Shown here: one piece after another, positions 49,721 through 59,246 of the stretch | Layout: each line of letters begins with the position of its first letter | How positions within the stretch are numbered: position 1 is the first letter of the stretch | NCBI RefSeq assembly: GCF_900128885.1 | Contig: NZ_FQTU01000007.1 | Coordinates: 75,618-139,617, forward strand | Origin: Alkalibacter saccharofermentans DSM 14828 | GTDB lineage: Bacteria; Bacillota; Clostridia; Eubacteriales; Alkalibacteraceae | DNA: 64,000 nucleotides | Reading direction: 5' to 3' | The notes under the pieces: model-generated | What the model was told of the DNA's origin: nothing | Databases searched by the model: none | Seen by the model: the letters and a program-made list of their open reading frames with translations, nothing else | Made by a program: the position numbers and the translations under genes

Positions 49721-50850
49721 AAAGAGCTGTTATAGTAAACTGTTTCGAGACGTATGAAGAAAGAATAGACTTAGTTTATGAATTTTTAGTTAAGAATGAT
49801 ATGGATGTAACAGTTGTTCAATCTAATTTCAAACATATAAATAAAATAGTGCGAAAAGATCATAAAAAGGGTTATGTTTTTATAGAAACTGAACCATATT
49901 ATAAAAATTTATCTATCCAGAGGCTGAGGTCTCATTACATCTTTGCGAAAGATGCATTTAAGATTGTAGAGAAAATAAAACCAGAACTATTATATGTAGT
50001 AGTTCCTCCGAATTCTTCAGCAAAATTTGCAGGTCAATATAAACTGAAAAATAAAAAAATCAAATTGATTTTTGATATTATTGATTTGTGGCCCGAAACT
50101 ATGCCGTTTGGTAAAATTAAAAAATTACCACCGATTATTTTTTGGGGGGCTTTAAGAGATAAATATCTTAGATATGCGGATCTTATTGTAACAGAATGCG
50201 ACTTATATCAGAAGGTATTAAACAAAGTAATTATAGGTATGAGAACTCAGACAATATACTTAGCAAAAAAAGCAACTGACGTAGAGAGTAAAATAAAAAC
50301 AGATGATGATGAGATACATTTAGCTTACTTGGGATCAATAAACAACATTATTGATATCACAAAAATTTTAAAAATAATTAAATCTATAAATAAAGTTAAG
50401 CCGGTAACTCTACATATAATAGGGGATGGTGAAAAAAGACAAGAATTATTAATGCAGGTAAAGCTCATTGGAGCGAGAGTTGAATACTATGGGAAAATAT
50501 ATAATCCACAAGAAAAGCAAGATGTTTTTGATAGATGTCACTTTGGTTTAAATATTATGAAAGACTCGGTTTGTGTAGGTTTAACGATGAAATCAATCGA
50601 CTACCTGCAGGCAGGATTGCCAATAATTAATAATATTTCTTTTGATACGTGCACTTTAGTTCAAAGACATAGTATTGGTTATAATATAGACAATAATAAT
50701 TTAGATGATGTGGTTGCTTTGATTAATAAATTATCAAAAGAAGATTTAGCAGCAATGAGACATCGAGCAAAAAAAGTGTATGAAGATTATTTTTCCGAAG
50801 TATCATTTTATAAATCTATGCGTAAAGGACTCGAGCTAATTGAAAATTGA
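49717..50850 (+). CDS. glycosyltransferase, GT4-like
   Basis: 377 residues in two Rossmann halves. C-terminal half has TLHIIGDGEKRQELL, VEYYGKI and a FGLNIMKDS segment typical of GT-B enzymes; the final helix region is RHRAKKVYEDYFSE. It would add a sugar to the lipid-linked repeat. From this gene on the DNA is strikingly AT-rich. Confidence 0.85.
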   Translation: MKRAVIVNCFETYEERIDLVYEFLVKNDMDVTVVQSNFKHINKIVRKDHKKGYVFIETEPYYKNLSIQRLRSHYIFAKDAFKIVEKIKPELLYVVVPPNSSAKFAGQYKLKNKKIKLIFDIIDLWPETMPFGKIKKLPPIIFWGALRDKYLRYADLIVTECDLYQKVLNKVIIGMRTQTIYLAKKATDVESKIKTDDDEIHLAYLGSINNIIDITKILKIIKSINKVKPVTLHIIGDGEKRQELLMQVKLIGARVEYYGKIYNPQEKQDVFDRCHFGLNIMKDSVCVGLTMKSIDYLQAGLPIINNISFDTCTLVQRHSIGYNIDNNNLDDVVALINKLSKEDLAAMRHRAKKVYEDYFSEVSFYKSMRKGLELIEN

Positions 50851-50883
50851 AATAAGCAGAACACGATATAAGGAAGTATTGGT

Positions 50884-52146
50884 ATGATTAATAAATATAA
50901 TTCACATATTTTATTAAAAATAATAATAATAGAGATGGTTCTAGGTGGCTCGGGTAGAGTTTTGACAATAACATCTTTGTTGACTATAAGGTATATTTTG
51001 TTTGGTTTATCCTTATTATATTTTTCGTATGAAATATATAATAACAACTACTCAATAAAAAACACACCTTTTTATCATGAAGTGAATTTCTTTTTAGCTG
51101 TATATTTTATGGCTATTCTTATAGGGTTATTTAACGGATATGATTCTTTAGATGTAATAAATTCTAGCAAGGGATATTTATATATATTTATGATTTATCC
51201 AATAGGCATGATGATTTCAAGTAGAGAATTAGTCAAAAAAGCATGGGAGGTTTTTAATAACTCCGCTTTAGTTTTGGCACTGCTATCCATTGCAATATTT
51301 GCAATATTTAGCTACGATGAAAGCAGCTACGCTGTCATTAACCCGGTACTCATTAACTTGGAATATGGCCATTTATCGATTAGATACGGTTTGCCGAGTG
51401 TGTTTTTTAAGGCTAGTCCATATGTAGCTATTGCATTAATAAACAATTTATTTTTATTCTTTAACTCCCCGCAACAAAGAGACAAATTTAGTATACTTAA
51501 AATCCTAATATTGTTAATTAGCATATTAAGTACTCTTACTATGGGTATTTGGTTAGCATCCTTTATTGGATTGGCATTATGTATAGTTTTATCTAGACCT
51601 GCGATTAAAAAAAATACTACATTAGTACTATTCAGTTTGATTATAGTTTTAATTTTTGTTTTTAATGATTTTATTATTGATGCATTACTAAATAGATTAA
51701 GTCCAACAGACGCAAGTTTTATAATTAAGAAAAATCAGTTTTTTAGTTTGATTAATATTTGGAGAAATAATGTAGTTGTAGGAAATGGTTTTGGAATCAA
51801 AGTTTTTTTTGAATCAGCAGTAGCAACTAGAGAGATGGTGAAATTTGAATTATTTTGGATTGAGTTGTTAGTTAATATGGGTCTGATTGGATTAATCAGT
51901 TTTCTATTATTAATAATTAAACCCATTTATAAAGCCGTCAAGTTAATAAAAAGCGAAGTTATAAATAAAACTGAAGTGAGGTTATTGCAATCTGGAATTG
52001 TTGGTTTAATAATGTTTTCTGTGATATCTTCTGTAAACCCATTTTTAAACAATCCTATTGGACTAGGATATTTAATACTTGTCATGGCAACTATAAATAC
52101 ATATTCAAAAGAAAATCGATATGGAAAGGCATATAATGAAATTTAA
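50884..52146 (+). CDS. polysaccharide polymerase (Wzy/O-antigen-ligase-like)
   Basis: 420 residues, ten or more membrane segments, with a larger outer loop around residues 130-180. VVGNGFGIKVFFES and the IELLVNMGLIGLISFLLL segment fit the Wzy/O-antigen polymerase superfamily. No catalytic motif can be verified since these diverge widely. It is the only polymerase candidate in the cluster. Confidence 0.78.
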   Translation: MINKYNSHILLKIIIIEMVLGGSGRVLTITSLLTIRYILFGLSLLYFSYEIYNNNYSIKNTPFYHEVNFFLAVYFMAILIGLFNGYDSLDVINSSKGYLYIFMIYPIGMMISSRELVKKAWEVFNNSALVLALLSIAIFAIFSYDESSYAVINPVLINLEYGHLSIRYGLPSVFFKASPYVAIALINNLFLFFNSPQQRDKFSILKILILLISILSTLTMGIWLASFIGLALCIVLSRPAIKKNTTLVLFSLIIVLIFVFNDFIIDALLNRLSPTDASFIIKKNQFFSLINIWRNNVVVGNGFGIKVFFESAVATREMVKFELFWIELLVNMGLIGLISFLLLIIKPIYKAVKLIKSEVINKTEVRLLQSGIVGLIMFSVISSVNPFLNNPIGLGYLILVMATINTYSKENRYGKAYNEI

Positions 52147-52954
52147 TTTAATTATTATAATGTATAATTTAAATTGTCACAAATCACCAATTGTTAATTC
52201 CTTATTGGAAATATATCGGAACAGTAATTTGTCACATATAAGAGTTTTTATATGTGACAACAGTACTAAAGTCGATATTAAAATAAAAAATAAAGAGTAT
52301 TGTGGTGAAAAAGAATTTGTTTATGTAGACATGAATGGAAACAAAGGTCTAAGTAAAGCTTATAATAAAGCAATCGAGCTTATTAATGAAAAGGAATGGA
52401 TTGTTTTATTTGATCAAGACACACTGATTGTGGATAATTATTTTTTGGAGCTTGAGAAGTCCATTACAAGGAACAAACATGTGAGTATACATGTTCCAAT
52501 TATAAAATCAGAGGATATCATAATTTCACCATGTCTTTTAAAAAAAATGAAGGTAAAACAATTCAGAGTTGAAGTCAATAAGAATTACTCAGATATAACT
52601 GCAATTAATACCGGCATGTGTATAAATAAAAGAGTTTTCAGTAAAACAGGAGGATATAACGAAGATATATTTCTCGATTACTTAGATCACTATTTCATGA
52701 GAGAATATTATAAATATTATAAAGAAGTGGCTGTAATAAATGCAACCTTAATTCAGAGTTTTTCAGGGCACGATAATTCAAGCTTTGAAACCAGTTTATT
52801 AAGATTTAAAATATTTTTGAATGATTTTTTTGTTTATTGTTGCGAAGCTGGAGGAGGAAAAATATATTACAGTAGGAAGATATTGTTAAGAGCGATAAAA
52901 TTAAGCTTTATATATAAAAATATTGCATTCTTAAAAATGGTTTTAAAGAGGTGA
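52136..52954 (+). CDS. glycosyltransferase family 2 (rhamnosyltransferase-like)
   Basis: 272 residues. N-terminal FNLIIIMYNLN, then GNKGLSKAYNKAIEL and the DxD-like DQDT motif; later NTGMCINKRVF and GGYNEDIFLDYLDHY, typical of WbbL-like rhamnosyltransferases. ATG 52136 with GGAAAGG six bases before fits better than ATG 52121. Overlaps the polymerase gene by 11 bases. The presence of dTDP-rhamnose genes supports the donor, by inference. Confidence 0.83.
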   Translation: MKFNLIIIMYNLNCHKSPIVNSLLEIYRNSNLSHIRVFICDNSTKVDIKIKNKEYCGEKEFVYVDMNGNKGLSKAYNKAIELINEKEWIVLFDQDTLIVDNYFLELEKSITRNKHVSIHVPIIKSEDIIISPCLLKKMKVKQFRVEVNKNYSDITAINTGMCINKRVFSKTGGYNEDIFLDYLDHYFMREYYKYYKEVAVINATLIQSFSGHDNSSFETSLLRFKIFLNDFFVYCCEAGGGKIYYSRKILLRAIKLSFIYKNIAFLKMVLKR

Positions 52955-52958
52955 ATTG

Positions 52959-53699
52959 ATGAATATTTCTGTGGCAATGGCTAGTTATAATGGCGAAAAA
53001 TATATAGAAGATCAAATAAACAGCATTTTATGTCAATTACATCAAAATGATGAATTGGTGATTAGTGATGATGGATCGAGTGATAATACGTTAAGTATAA
53101 TAAATAGATTTTGTGAAAGAGATAAACGTATTAAATTGTATCATAATAAAGATAACGGTATTATTAAAAATTTTGAAAATGCAATTAAAAATACTGTTAA
53201 TGAAATAATATTACTATGTGATCAAGATGATATTTGGTTGCCTAATAAAATTGAGAGAATGGTTAAAGAATTTGAAATTAACCCAGAGGTGACTTTAGTA
53301 ATTAGTGACTTGCAATACGTGGATTCAGATTTGAATGAAGTAAAAGATGAATTGATAAATAGAAAATACAAAAAAGGTATATTGAAAAATTTCATTAAGA
53401 ATTCTTACATAGGCTGCTGCATGGCATTTAATAAAGAGATAAAAAAAACAATATTACCTTTTCCGCAAAAGATACCTATGCATGATGCGTGGATAGGTAT
53501 CTTAGCTGAATTATTTAAATATAAAATAGTTTATATACCTGAAAAGTTAATTTTATATCGTAGACATGAAAATACTGCTACGACATCAGACAGGAATAAG
53601 CTGAACAAAATAATTAAGTGGAGATTTTATTTGATGCTTAACTTAGTTCAGAGATGTTTTTGTATAAAAAATATTAAAAAAGGAGAAGCGGTTAGATGA
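52959..53699 (+). CDS. glycosyltransferase family 2
   Basis: 246 residues, GT-A fold: SVAMASYNGEKYIEDQINSI at the N-terminus, DDGSSDNT, and LLCDQDDIW (DxD metal motif). MHDAWIG is an acceptor-binding region. ATG 52959 follows AAGAGGTGAATTG; a TTG directly before is less likely. The donor sugar is unknown. It overlaps rfbA by ATGA. Confidence 0.88.
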   Translation: MNISVAMASYNGEKYIEDQINSILCQLHQNDELVISDDGSSDNTLSIINRFCERDKRIKLYHNKDNGIIKNFENAIKNTVNEIILLCDQDDIWLPNKIERMVKEFEINPEVTLVISDLQYVDSDLNEVKDELINRKYKKGILKNFIKNSYIGCCMAFNKEIKKTILPFPQKIPMHDAWIGILAELFKYKIVYIPEKLILYRRHENTATTSDRNKLNKIIKWRFYLMLNLVQRCFCIKNIKKGEAVR

Positions 53700-54580
53700 A
53701 AGGCATAATTTTAGCAGGTGGTTCAGGAACAAGATTATACCCATTAACTATGGTAACGAGTAAGCAATTGCTACCGGTTTATGACAAACCAATGATATAC
53801 TATCCATTATCAGTACTAATGCTGGCAGGAATTAAAGAAATTTTAATAATATCGACTCCAACTGATCTTCCAAATTTTGAGAAATTATTAGGAGATGGAA
53901 GTGAATTTGGCATAACACTAAGCTATGCCGAACAGCCTTCGCCGGATGGCTTAGCACAAGCTTTTATTATTGGAGAAGAGTTTATTGGTGATGATAATGT
54001 AGCGATGATTCTAGGTGATAACATTTACTACGGAAATGGATTTACACCTATCTTAAAAGAAGCTGCTGAGAATGCTAAAAATGGTAAAGCCACTATCTTT
54101 GGGTATTATGTTCATGATCCAGAACGCTTTGGAATTGTAGAATTTGATGATAGTGGAAAGGTTATTTCAGTTGAGGAAAAGCCAAAGAATCCAAAATCAA
54201 ACTACTGTATCACAGGTCTATATTTCTACGATAACAGAGTGGTAGACTTCGCTAAAAAAGTAAAGCCGTCACATAGAGGAGAACTTGAAATAACAGACTT
54301 AAATAGAATGTATTTAGAAGATGAAACGCTTAATGTAAAACTATTAGGACGTGGATTTGCTTGGTTAGATACCGGAACAATGGACAGTTTAGTAGAAGCT
54401 GCAGAATTTGTTCAAATGATTGAAAAGAGACAAAGTATTAAAATTTCAGCTCTTGAAGAAATAGCATACCATAATGAATGGATTGATAGAGAAACTCTTT
54501 TAACTTCTGCAGAAAAATATGGCAAATCACCATACGGAGAACATTTAAAGAAGGTCGCTGAAGGCAAAATTCATTATTAG
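53696..54580 (+). CDS. rfbA: glucose-1-phosphate thymidylyltransferase
   Basis: First step of dTDP-L-rhamnose synthesis: dTTP plus glucose-1-phosphate. 294 residues. N-terminal GGSGTRLYPLT, YDKPMIYYPLS, EQPSPDGLAQA, LGDNIYYG and EEKPKNPKSNY. Full length and intact. Order in the cluster is rfbA-rfbC-rfbB-rfbD. Confidence 0.97.
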   Translation: MKGIILAGGSGTRLYPLTMVTSKQLLPVYDKPMIYYPLSVLMLAGIKEILIISTPTDLPNFEKLLGDGSEFGITLSYAEQPSPDGLAQAFIIGEEFIGDDNVAMILGDNIYYGNGFTPILKEAAENAKNGKATIFGYYVHDPERFGIVEFDDSGKVISVEEKPKNPKSNYCITGLYFYDNRVVDFAKKVKPSHRGELEITDLNRMYLEDETLNVKLLGRGFAWLDTGTMDSLVEAAEFVQMIEKRQSIKISALEEIAYHNEWIDRETLLTSAEKYGKSPYGEHLKKVAEGKIHY

Positions 54581-54595
54581 AAAGAGGTAAGATGA

Positions 54596-55147
54596 ATGTA
54601 TATTATAAAGACAGATATTGAAGACGTACTTATTATCGAGCCAAAGGTTTTTGGAGATCATAGGGGATGGTTTACAGAAACATACTCTAAAGAGAAGTTC
54701 AGAGAGTTTGGTATTGATATTGACTTTATTCAAGACAATCATTCTCTTTCAGCACAGAAAGGAACATTGAGAGGACTTCATTTTCAGCTTGATCCTAAAG
54801 CACAGACCAAGCTTGTCAGATGTACTAAAGGTAAAATATTGGATGTAGCTGTAGACATAAGAGAAGGATCACCTACATACAAAAAATGGGTTGCGGTGGA
54901 ATTAACAGAAGAAAATAAAAAACAGCTGCTAATCCCAAAAGGCTTTGCGCATGGTTTTTTAACACTTACTGATGATGTTGAAGTGCAATATAAAGTAGAT
55001 GAGTATTATTCTCCTGAAAATGATAGAAGTATCAGATATGATGATCCGGAAATAGGAGTAGTGTGGGATGTAGATTGTCCAATTTTGTCTGATAAAGATT
55101 TAAATGCACCTTTATTAAAAGAAAGCGACATAAATTTTAAGTATTAG
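54596..55147 (+). CDS. rfbC: dTDP-4-dehydrorhamnose 3,5-epimerase
   Basis: Third step of the rhamnose pathway. 183 residues, cupin fold: GDHRGWFTETY, FIQDNHSLSAQKGTLRGLHFQ in its key part TLRGLHFQ (catalytic His), and PKGFAHGFLTL. Fifteen bases after rfbA. Confidence 0.96.
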   Translation: MYIIKTDIEDVLIIEPKVFGDHRGWFTETYSKEKFREFGIDIDFIQDNHSLSAQKGTLRGLHFQLDPKAQTKLVRCTKGKILDVAVDIREGSPTYKKWVAVELTEENKKQLLIPKGFAHGFLTLTDDVEVQYKVDEYYSPENDRSIRYDDPEIGVVWDVDCPILSDKDLNAPLLKESDINFKY

Positions 55148-55165
55148 TGAAAGAGAGGGAAAATA

Positions 55166-56197
55166 ATGAATATATTAGTAACAGGTGGAGCTGGATTTAT
55201 AGGAAGTAACTTTGTTTTTCATATGCTCAAAGAGCATCCAACATATAGAGTCGTTTGTTTAGATGCATTAACATACGCTGGGAATTTATCTACTTTAGAA
55301 CCAGTAATGGAGAATGGTAACTTTAAATTCGTAAAAGGTGACATAACAGATAGAGAATTAGTAGAAAAGCTTTTTAAAGAAGAAAAATTCGATTTTGTAG
55401 TTAATTTTGCTGCAGAATCTCACGTAGATAGATCAATTGAAGATCCAGGCATATTTTTGAAAACTAATATTTTAGGTACTCAAGTGTTAATGGATGCTTC
55501 CAGAAAGTATGGAGTTAAGAGATTCCATCAGGTTTCAACAGATGAAGTATATGGGGATTTACCACTTGATAGGCCTGATTTATTCTTCACAGAAGAAACA
55601 CCAATTCATACGTCTTCTCCATATTCGGCATCGAAAGCATCAGCAGACTTATTGGTACAGGCTTACCACAGAACGTTTGGTTTACCAATTACAATATCAA
55701 GGTGTTCTAATAACTATGGCCCATATCACTTTCCGGAAAAATTGATTCCCCTTATGATATCTAGAGCACTTAATGATGAAAATCTACCTGTATACGGTAA
55801 AGGTGAAAATGTTCGTGATTGGCTTTATGTGGGGGATCATTGCACTGCCATAGACCTTATACTTCATAAAGGAAAAGAGGGAGAAGTATACAATATTGGC
55901 GGACACAACGAAAAAACAAATTTAGATGTCGTTAAAGCAATTCTTAATGAGCTAGAGAAACCGGAATCGCTCATAACTTATGTAAAAGACAGAGCTGGGC
56001 ATGATATGCGTTATGCGATTGATCCATCAAAAACGAGAAAAGAACTAGGTTGGGAGCCAACAACTCTATTTGATGAAGGAATTAAGGAAACTATTAAATG
56101 GTACCTTGATAATCGTTCATGGTGGGAAAATATCATATCAGGCGATTACAAAGATTACTATGTGAAGATGTACGGTGACAGAGAAGGTGAAGAATAA
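55166..56197 (+). CDS. rfbB: dTDP-glucose 4,6-dehydratase
   Basis: Second step of the rhamnose pathway, 343 residues. NAD motif GGAGFIGSN at residues 7-15, DALTYAGNL, and the active-site Y-x3-K as YSASKAS with STDEVYGD before it. Full length. Stop overlaps the rfbD start by one base. Confidence 0.97.
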   Translation: MNILVTGGAGFIGSNFVFHMLKEHPTYRVVCLDALTYAGNLSTLEPVMENGNFKFVKGDITDRELVEKLFKEEKFDFVVNFAAESHVDRSIEDPGIFLKTNILGTQVLMDASRKYGVKRFHQVSTDEVYGDLPLDRPDLFFTEETPIHTSSPYSASKASADLLVQAYHRTFGLPITISRCSNNYGPYHFPEKLIPLMISRALNDENLPVYGKGENVRDWLYVGDHCTAIDLILHKGKEGEVYNIGGHNEKTNLDVVKAILNELEKPESLITYVKDRAGHDMRYAIDPSKTRKELGWEPTTLFDEGIKETIKWYLDNRSWWENIISGDYKDYYVKMYGDREGEE

Positions 56198-57042
56198 TGA
56201 AGGTCCTGGTAACTGGCGCTAATGGACAATTGGGATTTGATGTAATAAAACGGTTAGATTCTGAAGGTAAAGATTACCTAGGTACCGATAGAGAATCTTT
56301 AGACATCACAAATATTGAACAAGTGAAAAGGGTTATAAGTGATTATAACCCTGATGCTGTCATTCACTGTGCAGCTTATACTTCTGTAGATAAGGCAGAA
56401 GATGAGAAAGAATTGTGTTATTCAGTAAATGTTTTAGGAACAAAGTATGTAGCTGAAGCATGTAAAGAAATAAATGCAAAGATGGTTTATATTAGCACTG
56501 ATTATGTGTTTGATGGTGAAGGAGACAAGCCTTTTGAAGTCACAGACAAGCCAAATCCAATTAATTACTATGGTCAGACAAAATATGAAGGTGAATTAGA
56601 GGTTCAAAAATCTTTAGATAAATATTTTGTTGTGAGAATTTCTTGGGTTTTTGGAAGTAATGGCAATAACTTTGTTAAGACTATGCTCAGATTAGGTAAA
56701 GAGAGAGATGAAATTTCTGTCGTGGCAGATCAAATTGGATCTCCAACATATACTCCTGACTTAGCAAAGTTGCTAGTTGAAATGCTGGATACTGATAAGT
56801 ATGGAGTTTATCATGCATCAAATGATGGCTATTGTAGTTGGTACGAATTTGCATGTGAGATATTTAAGCAAGCTGAGATGGATGTCAAAGTAAATCCAAT
56901 AAAGACAGATGACTATCCAACAAAAGCTAGAAGACCAAAGAATTCGAGATTATCAAAAAAAAGCATATATGCAATTTCAAAGCAGCCTTTGCTAGAGTGG
57001 CAAAAATCAATTAGGAGTTATTTGTATGAATCCAACTCTTAG
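56197..57042 (+). CDS. rfbD: dTDP-4-dehydrorhamnose reductase
   Basis: Last step, makes dTDP-L-rhamnose with NAD(P)H. 281 residues. GANGQLGFD at residues 7-15, AAYTSVDKAE, STDYVFDG and YYGQTKYEGE. Its 3' end overlaps the next glycosyltransferase by 17 bases. Confidence 0.96.
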   Translation: MKVLVTGANGQLGFDVIKRLDSEGKDYLGTDRESLDITNIEQVKRVISDYNPDAVIHCAAYTSVDKAEDEKELCYSVNVLGTKYVAEACKEINAKMVYISTDYVFDGEGDKPFEVTDKPNPINYYGQTKYEGELEVQKSLDKYFVVRISWVFGSNGNNFVKTMLRLGKERDEISVVADQIGSPTYTPDLAKLLVEMLDTDKYGVYHASNDGYCSWYEFACEIFKQAEMDVKVNPIKTDDYPTKARRPKNSRLSKKSIYAISKQPLLEWQKSIRSYLYESNS

Positions 57043-58006
57043 TATTATTGTACCAGTTTATAATGTTGAGGATTACTTAACTCAATGTATTGAATCAGTA
57101 TTAAATCAGAAATATCAAGATTTTGAATTGATTTTAGTAAATGATGGATCTTCTGACTCAAGCGGGGATATTTGCAATCAATACGCAAATAATGACAGTA
57201 GGGTAACAGTTAAGCATAAAGATAATGGGGGACAATCTTCAGCTCGGAATGTTGGTCTTGATATTGCGAAGGGGAAATATATTGGGTTTGTGGATAGTGA
57301 TGATTGGATTCACTACGAGATGTATGAACGATTAATAAAACACGCATTAATTCATCAATCTGATATTGTTGCGTGTAATTTCCAGGTAATGAAAAAAGAC
57401 GGAAGTTTTGAGCCATACACTAAGTACGCAGAAGATAAAGAGTATAATCGTAAAGAAGCTATGGCGGAAATATTTAAAAATGAAGTTTTAACCTTTAGTC
57501 CATGTAATAAAATTTACAGAAGTCAATTATTCGATAAAGTTAGATTTATTGAAGGTATAATTTTAGAAGATAAAGATATTTCTTATAAACTTATAGATGT
57601 CTCAAACAAGGTATCATATATTAAGGATTCCTTATATTTTTACAGATATAATGCAGGAAGCACGCTAAGAAGTGCATTTAGTTTTAGAAGATTAGACGAA
57701 TTTAAAGTGCAATTAGATATGTATAATTATTATAAACATAAATATAAAGAAGTCGCTGATTTGGTGTATTATGATGTGTTTGATATAGGAAGCTACTTGT
57801 ACTCGCAAATAAAAAAATCAGGTGAAGATAGTGTTGATATTAGGGAATATAATTACTTAATAGAATTCAAATTCGATATTTTGACCCGATTGATTAAAAA
57901 TAAGCAAATATCAATTATTAAAAGATTGAAGTTGTTAATTACAATAATTTCGCCAAAGTTGTGGATATTTTTAAGAATTTTAAAAGACAATTTTGTGCAA
58001 TTGTAG
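57026..58006 (+). CDS. glycosyltransferase family 2
   Basis: 326 residues. SIIVPVYNVEDYLTQCIES, NDGSSDSSGDIC, GLDIAKGKYIGFVDSDDW (DxDD metal motif). C-terminal region is helical and variable. A WcaA/CpsJ-like transferase; the donor is unknown. The next gene starts 38 bases after its stop. Confidence 0.9.
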   Translation: MNPTLSIIVPVYNVEDYLTQCIESVLNQKYQDFELILVNDGSSDSSGDICNQYANNDSRVTVKHKDNGGQSSARNVGLDIAKGKYIGFVDSDDWIHYEMYERLIKHALIHQSDIVACNFQVMKKDGSFEPYTKYAEDKEYNRKEAMAEIFKNEVLTFSPCNKIYRSQLFDKVRFIEGIILEDKDISYKLIDVSNKVSYIKDSLYFYRYNAGSTLRSAFSFRRLDEFKVQLDMYNYYKHKYKEVADLVYYDVFDIGSYLYSQIKKSGEDSVDIREYNYLIEFKFDILTRLIKNKQISIIKRLKLLITIISPKLWIFLRILKDNFVQL

Positions 58007-58044
58007 ACAAGGGTAGATATAGGCGTAAGTGGAGGAGGAATACT

Positions 58045-59187
58045 ATGAGAAAAATTGGAATAGTAACATTAAATGGCTATTATAATTACGGAAACAGATT
58101 GCAAAATTACGCTTTACAGACTGCAATTGAATCTTTAGGATACGAAGTAGAAACATTAATTAACGATAACAAGCCATTACCAAATACAGATAATGGGTTA
58201 ACAAGCAAGTTAAAAAAGATAAAAAATAAATCTATAAAAGAAATTATTAAAAGAATCCAAGATGAAACTAGGAATATATACTATAACAAAGAGAATAACG
58301 AAAGTGACTCAATTCGAACGAAGATTTTCAAAGATTTTACAAATAATCATATCCGAGAAACTAATTTCAAAATAGCTGAAAATAATATACCAAGTAACTT
58401 ATCAGATAAGTATAGTTATTTCGTTACAGGAAGTGACCAGGTATGGAATCCAGATTATATTTACGGTTCTTCTATAAATTTCTTATCATTTGCAGATAAA
58501 AATAAAAGGATTTCATATGCGCCAAGCTTCGGGGTTTCAGCAATTCCTGAAGATATAAAAGAAAAATACAAAGAGTGGATTAAAGATATTGAACACATAT
58601 CAGTCAGAGAAGATGATGGGGCTAAAATAATTAGAGAGTTAACGGGAAGAGAAGCACCAGTTCTTGTTGATCCAACATTACTACTGAGCAAAGAAAAGTG
58701 GTTGTCAATATCTAAAGAAGCTAGTAATAAACCAAAAGAAAAGTATTTGTTGACATATTTCTTAGGGGGAATCCCCGAAGCTTATAAAAAGCAAATTAAT
58801 AAAATAGTTAAAGAGAATGATCTTAAAGTCATCAATTTGGGAGATATAAGAGAGAAAGAAACTTATAGAACAGGGCCAAGTGAATTTATTGATTACATTA
58901 ATTCGTGTTCTATATTTTGCACAGATTCATTTCATGGTGCAGTTTTTTCAATGATTATGGAGAAACCCTTTATTATATTTGAAAGAGAAGGATTACCTTC
59001 AACGATGTTCTCGAGAATTAATACATTATTGGGTAAATTTAATCTCGAAAATAGAAAAGCTGAGAACATACGTTGGGAAGATGATGTTTTTCGAATTGAT
59101 TACTCACATGTTCCATCAATATTAGAGCGTGAAATAAGTAAAGCACTCGACTACTTAAAAGCTAGCTTAAAGTCTGATATTGAATGA
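58045..59187 (+). CDS. polysaccharide pyruvyl transferase family protein
   Basis: Adds pyruvate ketals from PEP to sugars of exopolysaccharides. 380 residues. Visible: GIVTLNGYYNYGNRLQNYALQ, FVTGSDQVWNPD, SVREDDGAKI, VDPTLLLS and TDSFHGAVFSMI. ATG 58045 follows GTGGAGGAGG; the open frame upstream overlaps the preceding gene without a ribosome site. The ferredoxin-type protein at 61790 is its usual companion. Confidence 0.93.
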   Translation: MRKIGIVTLNGYYNYGNRLQNYALQTAIESLGYEVETLINDNKPLPNTDNGLTSKLKKIKNKSIKEIIKRIQDETRNIYYNKENNESDSIRTKIFKDFTNNHIRETNFKIAENNIPSNLSDKYSYFVTGSDQVWNPDYIYGSSINFLSFADKNKRISYAPSFGVSAIPEDIKEKYKEWIKDIEHISVREDDGAKIIRELTGREAPVLVDPTLLLSKEKWLSISKEASNKPKEKYLLTYFLGGIPEAYKKQINKIVKENDLKVINLGDIREKETYRTGPSEFIDYINSCSIFCTDSFHGAVFSMIMEKPFIIFEREGLPSTMFSRINTLLGKFNLENRKAENIRWEDDVFRIDYSHVPSILEREISKALDYLKASLKSDIE

Positions 59188-59246
59188 GCAAGGTTTAATA
59201 CTCAAAGGAGATATAAATTTAATTAAGAAAAGAAGTGTGGTAATAA

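Noticed and set aside
57961..58044. Longer N-terminus of the pyruvyl transferase
   Set aside because: It overlaps the preceding glycosyltransferase out of frame; the ribosome site GGAGGAGG is just before 58045 and the family starts there.
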